A stretch of DNA of 54,892 bases from Umbribacter vaginalis (GTDB lineage: Bacteria > Actinomycetota > Coriobacteriia > Coriobacteriales > Eggerthellaceae): positions 1 to 54,892 of the forward strand of contig KQ959711.1 in the NCBI GenBank assembly GCA_001552935.1. The letters run 5' to 3'. Position 1 is the stretch's first letter. Each line of letters starts with the position of its first letter. Made by a program: the position numbers and the translations under genes. Below the pieces are notes generated by a model. That model was not told the DNA's origin. It saw only the letters and a list, made by a program, of their open reading frames with translations, and made no database searches. Positions 9,765-18,500 of this stretch are shown here, piece by piece.

Positions 9765-11561
9765 TTACATTTTTTCAGGTGCGCTGACGCCCATCAGTGA
9801 CAAGGTAAGTGCAAGGACGATGCGCACAGAGTCGCAAAGCGCTAAACGTGCCGTGCGCGTTGGTTCGGGAGCGTCAATAATGCGACATTCCGTATAAAAT
9901 TGGTGGAAGAGCGCTGCTAAATCTTGCGCATAGTGAGTAAGTTTAAACGGCGCTCTATCGCGAGCAATAATGCTGATCAGTTCAGGGAAATCGGCCATCT
10001 TACGCATGAGCGCAAGTTCGCTTTCGCACGTAAGTGAGCTTAAATCGCACGCGTTGCCAATGAGGTTTGCAGCAAGGTTTTGTGCGCTTGCATGCTCCAA
10101 GGTGGTCTCTGCTGTTTGCGTTGTTTGTGGCTGCGTATCCGCACCGTCCGCGCCCGCAGCGGCACTGCGTTCCCGTGAAATAAACACATCCTGACCAGCC
10201 GCTTTGCGCAAAACAGCGCAAATGCGCGCGTGGGCATATTGCACGTAGTACACGGGGTTGCTTGCGTCTTGCTTTTTTACAACTTCAATATCGAAATCAA
10301 TAGGCTGATCGCTTGAGCGCGAGAGCATGGTATAGCGTGTCGCGTCAACACCTACTTCATCAATCAGTTCCTGAAACGTGATCATCTCGCCGGTGCGCTT
10401 CGACATACGCACGGTCTCACCGTCACGAAACAGGTTCACAAGCTGGCCAAGTACCACTTCAAGCGCACCTGGACAACCCCACGCCGCAAGCATTGCCTCG
10501 CAGCGTTTTATGTACCCGTGATGATCGGCTCCCCATAAGTCAATAAGGTGGCCAAATCCACGTTCGAGTTTATTGTGATGATACGCCATATCGCTCATGA
10601 AATAGGTGTATTCGGCGTTTTCTTTTATAAGCACGCGATCTTTCGTGTCGTCGAATGCTGTTGAGCGAAACCATGTAGCGCCATCTTTTTCATAGATGTA
10701 GCCTTTGCTGCGCATGGCTTCAAGCGCGTAATCGATTGAGTTTTTGCCCTGCTCGTCGGGGATGTATAAACTGCGCTCACTAAACCAACAGTCGAAATTC
10801 GTGTGAAAGTTCTCAAGTGTTTCCTTATTTGCAGCAAGCATCTCATGGTATGCGCGTTCACGAAATGCGACCAAGCGCGTTTGCGGATCGGCGTGAAGCC
10901 ACGTGTCGCCATCGCTTGCAATAATACCTTTTGCGATGTCGATGACATACGCGCCACCATAAAACGCTTCCGGTATTTCGATTGCTTCACCAAGTAGTTC
11001 CAGATAGCGCAGCACTACTGAGTTGCCGAATACGTCCATCTGAACGCCTTGGTCGTTAATGTAGAATTCGCGATACACCTGGTATCCTGCGTGTGTCATA
11101 ACGCGTGCGATGGCATCGCCGAGTACCGCCCAACGACCATGACCCACATGAAGTGGGCCTGTTGGATTTGCAGACACAAATTCCAAGTTGATGCGCGGCT
11201 CTGACGTACGAATAGCATGTTTTCCGTAAGAAAATTGCTGCGTGCGCACCGTTTGTATTACGTCGTGTAAGCATGAAGGCGAAAGCTTGATGTTGATAAA
11301 GCCAGGTCCTGCAATGCACGTGCTTTCAATGTATGAGTTTGCTGGCAGGTGATCAAGGATAATCTGCGCTATATCTCGTGGATTTTTGTGTGCCTCTTTG
11401 CTGCAACGCAGAGCGACCGTTGATGCCCAATCGCCGTTAGCTTCATCGCGCGGACGCTCAAGCGCGCAGGGCGGTATGGTTGAAAGCTGCAACGATTCAT
11501 CTTTGCATGCGGCATCAAGTGCCTGAGTGAAGAGAGTTTCGAGATTTTCACGAATTGACAT
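9765..11561 (-). CDS. argS: Arginyl-tRNA synthetase
   Basis: Class I aminoacyl-tRNA synthetase charging tRNA-Arg, 598 residues. The start ATG has AAAGGAG upstream on the minus strand. The N-terminal additional domain precedes the signature NPTGPLHVGHGR, where HVGH is the HIGH motif. MSKRTGE is the KMSKS-equivalent loop, and the C-terminal DALR-type anticodon-binding domain ends in SLMGVSAPEKM. An Ala/Thr/Gln-rich insertion (about residues 465-490) sits near the junction with the anticodon-binding domain and looks lineage-specific. A tRNA-Arg gene lies divergently about 200 bases upstream. An extended -10 promoter (TGATATACT) is visible upstream. Confidence 0.97.
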   Translation of the reverse strand: MSIRENLETLFTQALDAACKDESLQLSTIPPCALERPRDEANGDWASTVALRCSKEAHKNPRDIAQIILDHLPANSYIESTCIAGPGFINIKLSPSCLHDVIQTVRTQQFSYGKHAIRTSEPRINLEFVSANPTGPLHVGHGRWAVLGDAIARVMTHAGYQVYREFYINDQGVQMDVFGNSVVLRYLELLGEAIEIPEAFYGGAYVIDIAKGIIASDGDTWLHADPQTRLVAFRERAYHEMLAANKETLENFHTNFDCWFSERSLYIPDEQGKNSIDYALEAMRSKGYIYEKDGATWFRSTAFDDTKDRVLIKENAEYTYFMSDMAYHHNKLERGFGHLIDLWGADHHGYIKRCEAMLAAWGCPGALEVVLGQLVNLFRDGETVRMSKRTGEMITFQELIDEVGVDATRYTMLSRSSDQPIDFDIEVVKKQDASNPVYYVQYAHARICAVLRKAAGQDVFISRERSAAAGADGADTQPQTTQTAETTLEHASAQNLAANLIGNACDLSSLTCESELALMRKMADFPELISIIARDRAPFKLTHYAQDLAALFHQFYTECRIIDAPEPTRTARLALCDSVRIVLALTLSLMGVSAPEKM

Positions 11562-11607
11562 GCGTATTAACTCCTTTTAACACCACATAGGTAACGTGTA
11601 GAAAAAA

Positions 11608-11616
11608 GTATATCAG
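11608..11616 (-). promoter_or_regulatory. Extended -10 promoter of argS
   Basis: On the minus strand the sequence reads TGATATACT, a TGn-extended -10 hexamer about 47 bases before the argS start. No good -35 hexamer is present at the right distance, as is usual for extended -10 promoters. Confidence 0.45.
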
Positions 11617-11769
11617 GTGAACGGTTAAAAGCGCAGGCAGTTATTGAAAAACGCGCCTATTCCATAATTTTTAGAAGCAGGAGCGCATTGTGCGTAAGAT
11701 GTACCTACGTTTACGCTATAATAGAGCCGCTTTGCAGTATGCATGCATGCGCAAAAAATGATGTAATGT

Positions 11770-11845
11770 GCGCCCATGGCTCAACGGATAGAGCAACAGA
11801 CTTCTAATCTGTCGGTTGTAGGTTCGATTCCTACTGGGCGCGCCA
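11770..11845 (+). tRNA. tRNA-Arg (anticodon TCT)
   Basis: The acceptor stem GCGCCCA pairs with TGGGCGC. The anticodon loop is CTTCTAA between ACAGA and TCTGT, and the T-loop is GGTTCGATTCC. CCA is encoded at 11843-11845. It decodes AGA/AGG. A TATAAT box lies at 11717-11722, upstream. Confidence 0.97.
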
Positions 11846-11944
11846 TGTTTCATTATTACATGCATTATGAACCTCAGTGTTTTGCGGCGACATGTGTTGT
11901 ATTGCGTAACGTGCTAGAAGTTGCTGTGTTAAGGAGAGGGCATT

Positions 11945-12196
11945 ATGATTTTTGAACACCATATTCTTTACTTTAAACCTCATTGTCCTTACTGCGAGCG
12001 TGTTCTTGAGTTTTGTCGCCGCAATAGCGTTTCTCTTGTGATGAAAAATATTAGCACCGATCGGAGTGCTTTTGAAGAGTTAGTGCAGGTAGGAGGCAAG
12101 TCGCAGGTACCTTGCTTAGTGCACGGCGGCAAAGCGCTGTATGAATCGCAAGATATTATCGAATATTTTGTAGACAAAATCGAAAAAGAACGTTAA
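11945..12196 (+). CDS. Glutaredoxin-like thiol-disulfide oxidoreductase
   Basis: Small thioredoxin-fold protein of 83 residues. The active site CPYC is at residues 14-17. The TVP-loop equivalent SQVPCLVHGG and the C-terminal ALYESQDIIEYF are both typical of glutaredoxins. The start follows AAGGAGAGGG. It probably reduces protein or low-molecular-weight disulfides in the cytoplasm. Whether glutathione or another thiol is the partner cannot be told, and no glutathione-synthesis genes lie in the window. It sits alone between tRNA genes. Confidence 0.9.
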   Translation: MIFEHHILYFKPHCPYCERVLEFCRRNSVSLVMKNISTDRSAFEELVQVGGKSQVPCLVHGGKALYESQDIIEYFVDKIEKER

Positions 12197-12275
12197 CATA
12201 CCAAAGTGCGTTTTTAAACCTTGTGGTTGAACTTAACAAACGTTTTGCAAGGAAGTTTTGTATGAACGCAAGCGT

Positions 12276-12352
12276 CGGGATGTGGCGCAGTTTGGTAGCG
12301 CGCCTGCTTTGGGAGCAGGATGTCGCAGGTTCGAATCCTGTCATCCCGACCA
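12276..12352 (+). tRNA. tRNA-Pro (anticodon TGG)
   Basis: The acceptor CGGGATG pairs with CATCCCG, with discriminator A and encoded CCA. The anticodon stem-loop is CCTGC-TTTGGGA-GCAGG and the T-arm is CAGGTTCGAATCCTG. The next tRNA starts four bases later, so the two are probably one transcript. Confidence 0.97.
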
Positions 12353-12356
12353 CTCT

Positions 12357-12430
12357 GCGGGTGTAGTTCAATGGTAGAACTCCAGCCTTCCAAGCTGATA
12401 ACGCGGGTTCGATTCCCGTCACCCGCTCCA
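12357..12430 (+). tRNA. tRNA-Gly (anticodon TCC)
   Basis: The acceptor GCGGGTG pairs with CACCCGC, with discriminator T and encoded CCA. The anticodon loop is CTTCCAA, and the T-arm is CGGGTTCGATTCCCG. It decodes GGA/GGG. Confidence 0.97.
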
Positions 12431-12765
12431 GTTTTCTCAGTTTCTGGTTATAGTGCTTTCCTGAGTATAAAATTTAGGAGAACCTCTTTGCTATCAGGGG
12501 TTTTCGTTTATCGAACACCCTTTAATAGTATCCTTTATTTTTTAAACCCCCCCCCCTGTTAAAAGCGTCATTTGAGTTACGCCTGTGGCAGCGTTGCTGT
12601 TAGGCTTGATGCTGCTGCTTGGTGACGCGCTTGGCGCTTCGCTTTGGCATTTCACCTTTTTTCACCGCAGCTTATTTTAGATATTGGTTAATTTCAGATA
12701 TTGTGCGCATTGTTGTGCGTACGGCGTGCTATGTTGGTATCAATACAAAAGAAAGAGGTGATACT
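12431..12765. other. Intergenic stretch between tRNA-Gly and the dehydrogenase gene
   Basis: No gene is recognisable in these 335 bases. They hold a weak hairpin at 12478-12505 (GAGAACCTC with GGGGTTTTC, two G-U pairs) that may end the tRNA transcript. A run of ten C at 12547-12556 and the leader of the dehydrogenase gene follow. Confidence 0.5.
12478..12505 (+). terminator. Possible terminator of the tRNA-Pro/tRNA-Gly transcript
   Basis: The stem GAGAACCTC pairs with GGGGTTTTC around a ten-base loop, with two G-U pairs and only a short T-rich tail. It is weak. Confidence 0.35.
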
Positions 12766-13686
12766 ATGCGAAAAGTTGCCGTATTGGGCATGGGCAATGT
12801 TGGTGCTGCCGTGGCGCATCATCTTGTTGTAGCTGGTAAAGTTGATGATTTGTACCTTTATGACACCAACGAAGAAAAAGTGAAAGCTGATGCTCTCGAT
12901 TTCAAAGACTCGATGAATAATCTTGATCATTTCACAAATATTTATATCAACGATTATGATGCCCTCAGTGACGTGGATATTATCGTAAGCGCATTGGGGA
13001 ACGTGAAGTTACTGGACGTTCCCAATCCCGATCGATTTGCCGAGTTAAAGTTTAATCGTCCACTTGTGCTTGAGTGGGGTGCACGTCTTAAAGCATGTGG
13101 CTTTAAGGGCATTATTATCAATATCACAAACCCCTGCGATGCCATTTGTGCGCTGTACCAGCAGGCAAGCGAACTGCCTCGCGAGCACGTTATCGGTACG
13201 GGCACTTTGCTTGATTCAGCTCGTTTGCACCGCGCTGTATCTGAAGTGTTTCAGGTGTCTCCGAAGGCAGTTAGTGGCTATAGCCTGGGCGAACACGGCG
13301 ATTCTCAATTTGTTGCCTGGTCGACGGTAAAAGTGTTCGGCAAGCATATTGAAGAGTTGTGCGCTGATAGCGACATCAGCTTGCCAGCGATTGATGACGC
13401 TGTGCGTGTTGGCGGTTTTACGGTATTCTTTGGGAAAAAGTACACCAATTACGCCATCAGTGCTGCGGCAGTTCGTCTGGTCGATGCGGTATTTGCTGAC
13501 GCGCGCGAAGAAATGCCGGTTTCAAATTATCGCGAAGAGTACAAAACATATTTGTCGTATCCAGCTATTGTGGGGCGTAGTGGCATTGTTGCACGTTGTG
13601 AACTGCCGTTGACGGATGAAGAACTAAGCAAATTGCAGCATTCAGCTGACACGATTTTGCATAAAACGGAATTTGGCGTTTCATAG
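12766..13686 (+). CDS. L-2-hydroxyisocaproate/L-lactate dehydrogenase family protein
   Basis: NAD-dependent 2-hydroxyacid dehydrogenase of the LDH/MDH superfamily, 306 residues plus stop. The ATG at 12766 follows AAGAGGTG and puts the Rossmann motif GMGNVGAAVAHHL at the N-terminus; the longer frame from 12619 is unsupported. GTGTLLDSARL contains the conserved Asp and Arg, and LGEHGDSQFVAWS holds the catalytic His (residue 177). From memory of the Lactobacillus L-2-hydroxyisocaproate dehydrogenase sequence, the match to INDYDALSDVDIIVSALGN and GGFTVFFGKKYTNYAISAAA is closer than to standard lactate dehydrogenases. I therefore infer reduction of branched or larger 2-keto acids, as in amino acid fermentation. 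Plain lactate dehydrogenase activity remains possible. Confidence 0.88.
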   Translation: MRKVAVLGMGNVGAAVAHHLVVAGKVDDLYLYDTNEEKVKADALDFKDSMNNLDHFTNIYINDYDALSDVDIIVSALGNVKLLDVPNPDRFAELKFNRPLVLEWGARLKACGFKGIIINITNPCDAICALYQQASELPREHVIGTGTLLDSARLHRAVSEVFQVSPKAVSGYSLGEHGDSQFVAWSTVKVFGKHIEELCADSDISLPAIDDAVRVGGFTVFFGKKYTNYAISAAAVRLVDAVFADAREEMPVSNYREEYKTYLSYPAIVGRSGIVARCELPLTDEELSKLQHSADTILHKTEFGVS

Positions 13687-13828
13687 TGCGTGTCGTTTTT
13701 TGTTTAGCTTACGTGCACATGAAATGATGATGTGCCTGATAAGGTATTCTTTCTTGTGCATATGTTAGTTTTTGCACACTACACAGTGCATTGTGTTTAT
13801 GCGTTTTTTTGCTACGAAATGAGGTTTA

Positions 13829-14659
13829 ATGGAGTTTTTTGGTGAGTTTGAGGGTGGCGGATCGCGCTGCTTTTTTACGCTGGGCGCACTTTCGGTTTTA
13901 AGAAAAGAAGGTGTAACGTTTTGTGATTTAGCAGGTGTTTCTGCGGGTTCAGTGTCTGCGCTGTTAGTGTATTGCGATGCCGTAGACGATATGCTCTGCG
14001 CGCTACCATATATTGAGCGTAGTGTTGGCTTGCTTCTTAAACGCGGCATTGATGTAAGCGACGTTTATACATTTTTGAATGAGCTTATCGCGCTGTTAGA
14101 TTTATCGCTTCCTGAGCGTTTTAGTGCACGAGCGGCAACATCGGATGCTCCTCGTTTATTTGCAGGCGTTACATCTGTTGACGGTAAACGACAGTGGCTT
14201 CAAAATACCGACTCTTTTGACGATTGTCTGCGTGCGATAGGCGCTTCTTGCACGATGCCTGGTTATTCAAAACCAGTATGTATAGAGGGAAAATATTACG
14301 TAGACGGTGCTGTTTACGAGGGGTTTTGTCTTGATATTGCAATGCAGTTGCATACCAATGCGCAGCATTTGGCTATCTTTACATCTCCACGTAATTTTCA
14401 ACTTGATGAAACTGCTGCAAGCGGACAATGGTGCCAAAGCACTATTTCTGATTTGCAACACTGTACTCAAACGCGTGCAGGGCGATATAATGCTACGCGC
14501 AAAGCGTATAAGAACCTTGAGCGTGAGGGAAGTGCCTGGTGCATTTTCCCGCCTGATATTCTTGATGTGTCGGTGCTCGAATATCGAGCTGATGTGCTGG
14601 CGCATGCGGTAGAAGTTGGGAAGCAAGCAGCATATGATTGTCTGCGCCGTGTGTCGTAA
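13829..14659 (+). CDS. Patatin-like phospholipase
   Basis: Serine lipid acyl hydrolase of the patatin family, 276 residues. The oxyanion-hole glycines are in EGGGSR near residues 8-13. The nucleophile is Ser38 in GVSAGS (GxSxG), and the catalytic Asp is D159 in VDGAVYEG (DG[A/G]). Together these give the Ser-Asp dyad. There is no signal peptide, so it is probably cytoplasmic or membrane-associated. The length and architecture resemble RssA/YjjU-like bacterial proteins of uncertain substrate. The start is close behind GAGG. It stands alone, followed by a GT-rich low-complexity spacer before rdgB. Confidence 0.85.
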   Translation: MEFFGEFEGGGSRCFFTLGALSVLRKEGVTFCDLAGVSAGSVSALLVYCDAVDDMLCALPYIERSVGLLLKRGIDVSDVYTFLNELIALLDLSLPERFSARAATSDAPRLFAGVTSVDGKRQWLQNTDSFDDCLRAIGASCTMPGYSKPVCIEGKYYVDGAVYEGFCLDIAMQLHTNAQHLAIFTSPRNFQLDETAASGQWCQSTISDLQHCTQTRAGRYNATRKAYKNLEREGSAWCIFPPDILDVSVLEYRADVLAHAVEVGKQAAYDCLRRVS

Positions 14660-14699
14660 GTGATTGTCGTGCGCGTGTGGGTGAGTCGTAAGTGATTCA

Positions 14700-14852
14700 C
14701 GTGCTGGTGCGTGCAATGATAGGCGAATGTATGTGCGTGCGCACTTGTGCGTTCGTTGTGTGCGCGTGTGTGGCTGTGTTCGTTCGTGTGTTTGGGCGCG
14801 TGTGCGTTCATGCGTGTGCGCTTGTGTGGCTGTGCGCACGTGCGTGGGCAGA
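14700..14852 (+). repeat. GTG/GTGCG-rich low-complexity tract
   Basis: The plus strand is dominated by alternating purine-pyrimidine runs such as GTGTGCGCGTGTGTG. A repeated phrase TGTGTGGCTGTG occurs near 14766 and 14825. It lies directly upstream of rdgB. No credible ORF or RNA is visible. Strand composition differs sharply from the flanking genes. Confidence 0.6.
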
Positions 14853-14871
14853 ATAAAAGCGAAGGATGGCT

Positions 14872-15489
14872 ATGAAAACAGTATTGATTGCGTCGAATAA
14901 CGCTCATAAAGTTCAGGAAATTTCACGTGCACTTGCGTTTCCAGAATGGGAGTTCAAAAGCCTGCGTGACATGGACATCATTTCTGATCCGTGTGAAAGT
15001 GCGTCCACGTTTGAGGGCAATGCACGGATTAAGGCGCGTGCTGCTTTTGACAAAGCGCCTGGTGTAGCTGTACTTGCTGACGACTCTGGTTTGTGCGTTG
15101 ATGCCTTACATGATGCTCCTGGTGTGCATTCGGCGCGTTATGCAGGCGAGCACGCAACTGACGCGGAAAACAACGCGAAGCTTCTGGCAGCGCTTGATTG
15201 CGTCCCTCATGAAAAACGCAGCGCTCGTTTTGTATGTACACTCGTATTTATCGATGCTGATGGAACCGAATGGCTGGCGCATGGTTCAGTTCATGGCTTT
15301 ATTGGGACACACCTTCAAGGGGCGGAGGGTTTTGGTTACGATCCTCTGTTTTTCCCCGATGCGTTTCATGGTGAAAAAACCTTTGCAGAAGTTTCTCAAG
15401 CGGAAAAAACGTCACTTTCGCATCGAGGATGTGCGCTTCGTGCGCTCCATAAGCAGTTATCGAGCGTGTATGGAGAACGTAACGCGTAA
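14872..15489 (+). CDS. rdgB: XTP/dITP diphosphatase (non-canonical purine NTP pyrophosphatase)
   Basis: HAM1/RdgB-family house-cleaning enzyme hydrolysing XTP, dITP and ITP to monophosphates, which prevents their incorporation into nucleic acids. I prefer the ATG at 14872, because GAAGG sits six bases before it; the ATG at 14866 is too close to that site. The protein has 205 residues. The substrate motif IASNNAHKVQEI is at the N-terminus, VLADDSGLCVDAL holds the metal-binding acidic residues, and GFGYDPLFFP and the SHRGCALRAL motif are at the C-terminal side. Length and motif order match the family. It is followed 94 bases later by ybaK. Confidence 0.95.
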   Translation: MKTVLIASNNAHKVQEISRALAFPEWEFKSLRDMDIISDPCESASTFEGNARIKARAAFDKAPGVAVLADDSGLCVDALHDAPGVHSARYAGEHATDAENNAKLLAALDCVPHEKRSARFVCTLVFIDADGTEWLAHGSVHGFIGTHLQGAEGFGYDPLFFPDAFHGEKTFAEVSQAEKTSLSHRGCALRALHKQLSSVYGERNA

Positions 15490-15583
15490 GGAAGCTGTAC
15501 TCGCCGCACTTGCACCGTTGCCAGCTCACGTACCCGCCGCACTCGCACCTACACGCACTCGTAAGATAGAAGATGACTGAAAC

Positions 15584-16075
15584 ATGAGTGATAAAACAAG
15601 CGAAAAGAAGACAAACGCCGTTCGCGAACTAGAAGCGGCAGGTTGTGCGTTTAGAACGCATAGCTACGATCCTGAATGCGCATTGGCAGGCGTTGAAGTA
15701 GCTGCTCTTTTACACCAAAACCCTGATGCAGTCTTTAAAACACTGGTAACGCAAGGCAAATCGGGTGCGCATTACGTATTTATGGTGCCTGTAGCGTGCA
15801 GTTTGGATGTGAAGCGTGCTGCTAAAGCAGTAGGTGAGAAGTCTATCGAAATGGTGAAGTCGAAAGATTTACTAGGCTTAACAGGCTATATACATGGCGG
15901 TTGTTCTCCTGTTGGTATGAAAAAACCGTTCATAACAGCTTGTGATGAAACAGCTCAACTCTTTGATACTATTATTTTTTCAGGTGGTAGGCGTGGATTA
16001 CAGCTCGAAATGAGTCCGCTTGAATTGGCGCGCTTTATGAATGTATGCTTTGTTGATCTTGTTGAACATCCATAG
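15584..16075 (+). CDS. ybaK: Cys-tRNA(Pro)/aminoacyl-tRNA deacylase, YbaK/EbsC type
   Basis: Trans-editing enzyme that hydrolyses mischarged Cys-tRNA(Pro); 163 residues. The fold signatures KTLVTQGKSG, the conserved Lys region and GYIHGGCSPVGMKK are typical of YbaK. No ProRS-like or other synthetase domain is attached, so it is a free-standing editor. The start ATG is at 15584, with GAAGAT upstream as a weak ribosome site. It shares strand and spacing with rdgB and may be co-transcribed. Confidence 0.93.
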   Translation: MSDKTSEKKTNAVRELEAAGCAFRTHSYDPECALAGVEVAALLHQNPDAVFKTLVTQGKSGAHYVFMVPVACSLDVKRAAKAVGEKSIEMVKSKDLLGLTGYIHGGCSPVGMKKPFITACDETAQLFDTIIFSGGRRGLQLEMSPLELARFMNVCFVDLVEHP

Positions 16076-16367
16076 CTATGCATGGAATGCATTTCATAAG
16101 GAAAGACATCTACAATTCTCGCGTCACATTATATGCTTTGTGCACGCATTAGTGCATCTTGCATAACAAGTGTACGCCACTCATAACACGTTACGTCACC
16201 AAACGCTGTATCGTGCAAAGTGCCACATCCTTCAAGTTATTACATCTTCTATAATGTTGCGTTCTATGCACCGCAACATCGTGCATGAAGCTTCACTCAA
16301 TGCAGTTTTTTGCGTAGATCTGCATTACAATGCTATTGCACATATTGGTTGCTGCCGTTTTCAAACT
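16076..16367. other. Convergent intergenic region with two small inverted repeats
   Basis: No gene is supported. ATGTTGCG (16254-16261) pairs with CGCAACAT (16272-16279), and AATGCAG (16299-16305) pairs with CTGCATT (16320-16326). Neither has a good U-tract, so they are only candidates for terminating the convergent ybaK and antiporter transcripts. Confidence 0.35.
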
Positions 16368-18410
16368 CTACAATTGATCATTGAGGTCTATTTGCATAAG
16401 TGCCACATTTTGGCGTAAATCACGCGCTTGCTGCCAGCTGAGCTTCTCGTCTTCATACGCGCTTTGAATCGCTTCAAGTTCAAGACGCAATGCTTCACGC
16501 AATACTTCTTCAATTGATTTTTCACGTCGCGTAAACGATGTAATTGATGGGAGTGTTTCTAAGAGTGCCGCACGTGCCGTTTGATATTCCACTATCAAGC
16601 GTGAATACGCTTCACTGGGCAGCTGCGATATGGTCATTTCTTCTTCCATACGCTCAATAGCATAACTTATAGCATTCGCATGCACGTTACGATTGATTAC
16701 TTGCGTTTCTGTGGGTGTTTGTGAAGGAAGCTGCCTGCGCATTTTTTGTATGCGTGTTAGAGTTCGTCGTGCAAGGTTAAGCGCATTTCTCAGTCGTTTT
16801 GTAAGGTATGGCAAGCGATGCTGCGACCGTTCGAGCATGTTGATAACACGCGCATAGCGTGCAATAAGAGCATACGCGTCTTTGAAGGATATTTCTTCTG
16901 CTTCAAGACGCTGCCATACATAATCTTGCTCCCACTGAAGTGCTTTAATACGCAAGTGTAAATCGGAGATGGTTTCTAAATTTTCAGACTCTACAATGCG
17001 TTTTATTCTATCGTTGTAGCGACGAATAACTTCTGACGTTGCACGACGATTATCATCATTTTGTTGTGCTGTTAAGTTTTCAATGACATTGCGTAAAATA
17101 GCGACATTATTTTGAGCTTTTTGCTTTGAGTCACCAATCGTATCAGGTAGTTTACGCGGTGCAAGGAGCGGCACAATAAAGGTTGCAAGAATAAGCGATA
17201 ACAAAATAACGCCTGATGCAATAAAGATAAGCAAATTGCGATTAGGAAAGTGAAGAAGTGAACCATCGATAGTTATCCACGTTGGAATGGTGAACATAAT
17301 GGCTAGCGTAATAGTTCCTTTAGCACCTGCAAAGGTGGTAATTGCCGCACTGCGAGCGCGCTGTTTAGTGCTGCGTTTTATATGCTTTTCTACGTCGCTT
17401 CGCCATTCAGAGAGTAACGACCATACAAAACGCGTAGAGTGCATGATGATTGACACAATAAGGATATAGGCAATAAGTTCGAGTGGTCCTGCGTCAATAC
17501 CTTTAAATCCATCGGTAAGAGCAGTAGGAAGTTGCGTTCCAAGCAGCACGAATACAATACCGTTCAGGGCAAAGGCTGCCACACGCCATACACTACTTGA
17601 TACGATATTAAGACGCGAAATAGATGGTCCTAAATTGCGTTTCGCAAATGACATGGTAATTCCGCATGCCACAACGTTAATAACGCCACTTACATGCATG
17701 TGTTCACCAACGAGGAATGCGATAAATGGTATCAACACTTCAAACAATACATGAAACGTAGTATTTTCAAGCCCAAGATTGCGCACTTTTTGAATTGCAA
17801 AATTTGCAATAAGTCCAATAACGATACCAAGAACAAGTCCACCAATGAATTGGTACAAGAACGTAAGTATGGCGTCTTGCGCTACAAATACACCACCAAC
17901 AGCCACGCCAAGGGCAAACTGAAAGCACACGATACCACTTGCGTCATTGAGGAGCGATTCACCTTGCAAAATGGCCTGCTGACGTGGCGGAATGTTAGCA
18001 TCATGTTTAAGCGATGACACAGCAACCGCATCGGTTGGCCCAAGCGCCGCACCAAGCGCGAGTGCTGCAGCAAGTCCGATAGATGGAATAAGTGCATGCA
18101 CTGCTACACCAATGACAATTGCAGATAAAAGCACAAGACCAATGGCATACGAGAGCATTGATTTTTTATTTTTCCACAGTGAAGTTTTATCGGCTTCATG
18201 CGCTTCGTGAAAGAGAAGCGGCGCTATAAATAACACTAAGAATAGTTCTGGCTCAATTTCAATAATAATGCGGCTATCTGCAATAATTGCAACCAGTGCA
18301 CCGAGAGCAATTTGTACAAGCGGCGATGAAACTTTTGGCACGATTTGGGCAATAACTGCTGATATAAGTACGGCAGATAAAAGTACGAGGGCAAGTGTTA
18401 TTGTTTGCAC
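16368..18410 (-). CDS. CPA1-family Na+(K+)/H+ antiporter
   Basis: Monovalent cation:proton antiporter of 680 residues. It starts at GTG, preceded by AGGA on the minus strand. About a dozen transmembrane helices span residues 1-420. The pore motifs GPTDAVAVSSL and GESLLNDASG carry the conserved Asp residues of the NhaP/NHE-like fold. A hydrophilic helical C-terminal region (about 430-680), rich in Glu, Arg and Gln, is probably coiled-coil and regulatory. It resembles the YjcE/NhaK-type proteins that end in a long cytoplasmic tail. Ion choice (Na+, K+) cannot be read from sequence. It lies 90 bases downstream of the NYN-domain gene on the same strand and may be read from the same transcript. 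Confidence 0.9.
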   Translation of the reverse strand: MQTITLALVLLSAVLISAVIAQIVPKVSSPLVQIALGALVAIIADSRIIIEIEPELFLVLFIAPLLFHEAHEADKTSLWKNKKSMLSYAIGLVLLSAIVIGVAVHALIPSIGLAAALALGAALGPTDAVAVSSLKHDANIPPRQQAILQGESLLNDASGIVCFQFALGVAVGGVFVAQDAILTFLYQFIGGLVLGIVIGLIANFAIQKVRNLGLENTTFHVLFEVLIPFIAFLVGEHMHVSGVINVVACGITMSFAKRNLGPSISRLNIVSSSVWRVAAFALNGIVFVLLGTQLPTALTDGFKGIDAGPLELIAYILIVSIIMHSTRFVWSLLSEWRSDVEKHIKRSTKQRARSAAITTFAGAKGTITLAIMFTIPTWITIDGSLLHFPNRNLLIFIASGVILLSLILATFIVPLLAPRKLPDTIGDSKQKAQNNVAILRNVIENLTAQQNDDNRRATSEVIRRYNDRIKRIVESENLETISDLHLRIKALQWEQDYVWQRLEAEEISFKDAYALIARYARVINMLERSQHRLPYLTKRLRNALNLARRTLTRIQKMRRQLPSQTPTETQVINRNVHANAISYAIERMEEEMTISQLPSEAYSRLIVEYQTARAALLETLPSITSFTRREKSIEEVLREALRLELEAIQSAYEDEKLSWQQARDLRQNVALMQIDLNDQL

Positions 18411-18500
18411 GTGATGTCCTGTTCGTTGAAGTTGTGCTGTTATGTGGCTTACACGGTGTTATTCCTGGTATCAAATGCGTGATTGACGGCTTTAGATGCG

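Noticed and set aside
12156-12562. ORFs of 80 and 88 codons overlapping tRNA-Pro and tRNA-Gly
   Set aside because: They translate tRNA sequence (for example MTGFEPATSCS-like products), a common annotation artefact.
14267-14907. 190- and 146-codon minus-strand frames opposite the patatin gene and the GT-rich tract
   Set aside because: His/Thr/Arg-rich translations of the GT tract and antisense of a clear gene; no start signals.
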